Shown in pieces: positions 21,771 through 23,727 of a DNA stretch of 23,727 nt. The position numbers were made by a program, and so were the translations under genes. Each line of letters opens with the position of its first letter. Within the stretch, counting starts at the first letter, position 1. Origin of the DNA: a virus; the IMG/VR virus record IMGVR_UViG_3300021599_003009, positions 1 to 23,727 of that record, one strand, 5' to 3'. The notes beneath the pieces are model-generated. The model did no database searches, was not told where the DNA came from, and saw only the letters and a list, made by a program, of their open reading frames with translations.

Positions 21771-23216
21771 ATGAATACACAGAACATTTTAAAGTTTTTT
21801 GGTACAAAATTGGACGCTAAATTGGATTCGTCTGAATTTTATGACTATGAGATAACAAAGGTGGAGACGGATTTTGATACGGATGTATTGGATTTATCTA
21901 CACCGATAACCTATAGTTCTTTAAAAATAAACACAGATTTAGAAGACTTTTCGTGTGGAAGAAATACCATAACTTTATATGAAATTGATTATAGTGCTGA
22001 TGATCCGGATTATATATATTCCGGTTTAACCGCAACTGTTAATTATACTAATTTTACTAATCATATTTCAAATACATTTGTACATAAGATATTAAATGAT
22101 AATGTGTTTTTTTATACGGGAATAACAGATGAAACACATTATTTCTCGATTCAGGGGTATAATCAGAGCCAAAGTTATGATACTGATTTTGGTGTGTCTT
22201 CAGAAAGTGAATTAATAACCGGATTTACGGCCCAAGTTTTAAAATGCGTTGAAAGATTGGGTAGTGAAACCAGTTGTTGTCCATTTCCAAATAAACTTAA
22301 TAACAAGCCGTGGGCTTATCAGTTTATGGAGCCAGTTTTAACTGGATGTACTAACCATATTTCTAGGCGAACTGAAAAAGGATGGACTCTCGATTTTATT
22401 TTCAATAGAGAATCTTTACCATGGTCAAGTGGTGGTGTGTTTTATTACTTTGGGACTAGAGGAAGTCTGAATGCGTCTGAATATGCCGATAATAACCTTT
22501 CTTTTCAATTTACATCAGATAGAAGAATAAAGTGGGTTGCTCATCATTATTCTGGATATTGTCAAACCAATTCAGGATATGGAGAATCATATTATATAGC
22601 GTCTGGTCAGACACCACAATTGTGTACTACTGGTGATACAAAAGATTTTAATATTACTATTGTATTTGATAGATACAAGAGGTACACTGACTGTGATATT
22701 GAAAATGATGGTGGCTGGAATGATTTAGTTGGGTGGAAAATTAATCCATATCAGGACACAGAAATAACTGCAGTTACATCGACACAGCTGGTAACATATT
22801 CGGAAACTATAGAAGAGTTAAATAAAAAATGGGCGGATGAGAAAAGTAGAAGACTTGGTACTCTTAAAATATACTTAAATGGTAGGCCAATATATAAACT
22901 AGAAAATTGGGAAGAAATTGTTCCATCTAAAAGAGGTAGTCAACCATTTATACAATCTTGGGGTGGTGGAACTGGCTTAATGGGTAATATACATAATGGC
23001 GTTTGTTGTTTTAATATAAAATCAATAAAATATTATGAAGAACCGTTAGATTTTGTTCATGTTAGACATAATTTCATTACTAGACTAAACCAATACGACT
23101 TTTTCATATGTGGACAAGACTGTGAGGATGATTTAATAGGTTATTATTCTACTGGTATTTTATTAGAAGATAGTGAATACGGATTAACCGAAGACAATAA
23201 CGTAATTATTTATTAA
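21771..23216 (+). CDS. Cys-rich LamG-like virion protein
   Basis: This 481-residue protein has a concanavalin/LamG-like beta-sandwich between about residues 200 and 425: KGWTLDFIFNRESLPWSSGG (203-222), LSFQFTSDRRIKWVAHH (243-259), DFNITIVFDRYKR (292-304), GTLKIYLNGRPIYKLENWEE (363-382) and GLMGNIHNGVCCFNIKSIKY (402-421). The strand-turn I-Y-L-N-G-R and the closing G-x-I strand are typical of LamG units that bind sugars in phage tail and appendage proteins. N- and C-terminal parts are beta-rich and unrecognised. Twelve Cys are present, including CC pairs at 169-170 and 412-413. It starts 5 nt after a TATTTATA motif and is followed by a fibre-like gene, so a receptor-binding or decoration role is likely but not shown. 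Confidence 0.75.
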   Translation: MNTQNILKFFGTKLDAKLDSSEFYDYEITKVETDFDTDVLDLSTPITYSSLKINTDLEDFSCGRNTITLYEIDYSADDPDYIYSGLTATVNYTNFTNHISNTFVHKILNDNVFFYTGITDETHYFSIQGYNQSQSYDTDFGVSSESELITGFTAQVLKCVERLGSETSCCPFPNKLNNKPWAYQFMEPVLTGCTNHISRRTEKGWTLDFIFNRESLPWSSGGVFYYFGTRGSLNASEYADNNLSFQFTSDRRIKWVAHHYSGYCQTNSGYGESYYIASGQTPQLCTTGDTKDFNITIVFDRYKRYTDCDIENDGGWNDLVGWKINPYQDTEITAVTSTQLVTYSETIEELNKKWADEKSRRLGTLKIYLNGRPIYKLENWEEIVPSKRGSQPFIQSWGGGTGLMGNIHNGVCCFNIKSIKYYEEPLDFVHVRHNFITRLNQYDFFICGQDCEDDLIGYYSTGILLEDSEYGLTEDNNVIIY

Positions 23217-23219
23217 AAA

Positions 23220-23227
23220 TATTTATA
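23220..23227 (+). promoter_or_regulatory. Putative phage late promoter motif TATTTATA
   Basis: AATATTTATATAAATGG: the motif is 3 nt before ATG 23231, in the 14-nt gap between the LamG-like and fibre-like genes. Confidence 0.5.
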
Positions 23228-23230
23228 TAA

Positions 23231-23727
23231 ATGGCAGGAAAAAAAATATCACAATTATCAAGCGGTTCCTTATCAAACTTACCTTTAAGTGGATTAACAG
23301 CCGTTGTTTATTCAGGAATAACGTACCAACATAGTTTGTCAAATTTAAGACAGAAGCTTGTTGATAGTGGGTCACATGTATTCACAGGAAGTCAAGTTAT
23401 AAATGGTAACTTAACAATTAGTGGGTCAATTACGGCACAACAATATATTTTAAGTTCATCAATAACAAATATCACTACAGAAACTATAAGTGGTTCATCT
23501 AATTTTGGTAATAGTTCAGATGATATCCATATATTTACAGGATCTTTACGAGTATCTGGTAGTATTATAACTAATGGAATATGGAATAATGAAGGTATGT
23601 ATATTTCTGGATCTGTTGTTATTGGGGAACCCGTAATAACTAATGGTCCAAATACACCAAAATTACATGTAAAAAATTCAGGTAGTTTTAATATTGCGCA
23701 TTGTCAAGCTAATAACGAATATTACGC
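23231..23727 (+). CDS. Tail-fibre-like protein, N-terminal part (runs off window)
   Basis: The frame from ATG 23231 is open to the window end (165 full codons, no stop). It starts MAGKKISQLSSGSLSNLPLS and contains repeated strand-turn units of the type G-N-L-T-I-S-G-S-I-T, HIFTGSLRVSGSIITNG and GMYISGSVVIGEPVI, with hydrophobic residues alternating and S-G-S turns. That is the usual look of trimeric fibre shafts and tail-appendage proteins in T4-type phages. The N-terminal segment up to about residue 45 likely attaches to the baseplate or to another fibre subunit. The C-terminal tip lies outside the window, so receptor specificity cannot be judged. Confidence 0.75.
   Translation, partial: MAGKKISQLSSGSLSNLPLSGLTAVVYSGITYQHSLSNLRQKLVDSGSHVFTGSQVINGNLTISGSITAQQYILSSSITNITTETISGSSNFGNSSDDIHIFTGSLRVSGSIITNGIWNNEGMYISGSVVIGEPVITNGPNTPKLHVKNSGSFNIAHCQANNEYY

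Noticed and set aside
1-23727. tRNA genes, CRISPR arrays, insertion sequences, riboswitches
   Set aside because: Gaps between genes are mostly under 60 nt and the longest is about 95 nt; none shows a cloverleaf, regularly spaced direct repeats or transposase remnants.

Overview
The window reads as a piece of the genome of a T4-type tailed phage (myovirus) that probably infects a member of the Bacteroidota. The T4-type assignment rests on the gene order prohead protease (gp21-like), acidic scaffold (gp22-like) and major capsid protein (gp23-like) at the left end, and on a gp55-like late sigma factor, a baseplate-hub-like protein, PhoH, dUTPase, a LamG-like virion protein and a tail-fibre-like protein elsewhere. 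The host guess rests on one exact match to the Bacteroidota promoter pattern (TTTG, 20 nt, TAnnTTTG at 3602-3633), on the lack of obvious Shine-Dalgarno sequences with A/T-rich leaders instead, and on the low GC content. No bacterial housekeeping gene is visible.

Layout. Positions 1-3600 (rightward) hold the head module: protease 49-738, a terminator, scaffold 832-1986, major capsid protein 2018-3550, and a strong terminator with a GAAA loop. As given, the capsid gene is broken by two out-of-frame junctions where conserved gp23 sequence seems to be missing. A short rightward gene with a SAP-like motif (3639-3953) follows and runs head-on into a long leftward block. That block spans 3934-21717: small acidic and cupin-like proteins, modular phage proteins, three virion or baseplate candidates (6138-11108), the late sigma factor (11523-11960), two glycosyltransferases (11960-13818), HAD-like and HD-like proteins that both lack key catalytic residues, PhoH, dUTPase, a third glycosyltransferase (16954-18195), and virion-type proteins including one with a WYL-like domain and one with four 47-residue repeats. 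From 21771 transcription is rightward again, with a Cys-rich LamG-like protein and the start of a fibre-like protein that leaves the window.

How it may work together. The sense-strand sequence TATTTATA or a close variant lies shortly upstream of at least eleven genes, often in the only gap between two genes. I read it as the late promoter of this phage, served by its own gp55-like sigma factor. Between such motifs the leftward genes overlap by 1, 4, 8 or 20 nt, as expected for translationally coupled operons. No gene-free stretch exceeds 300 bases. No tRNA, CRISPR array or insertion sequence was seen.
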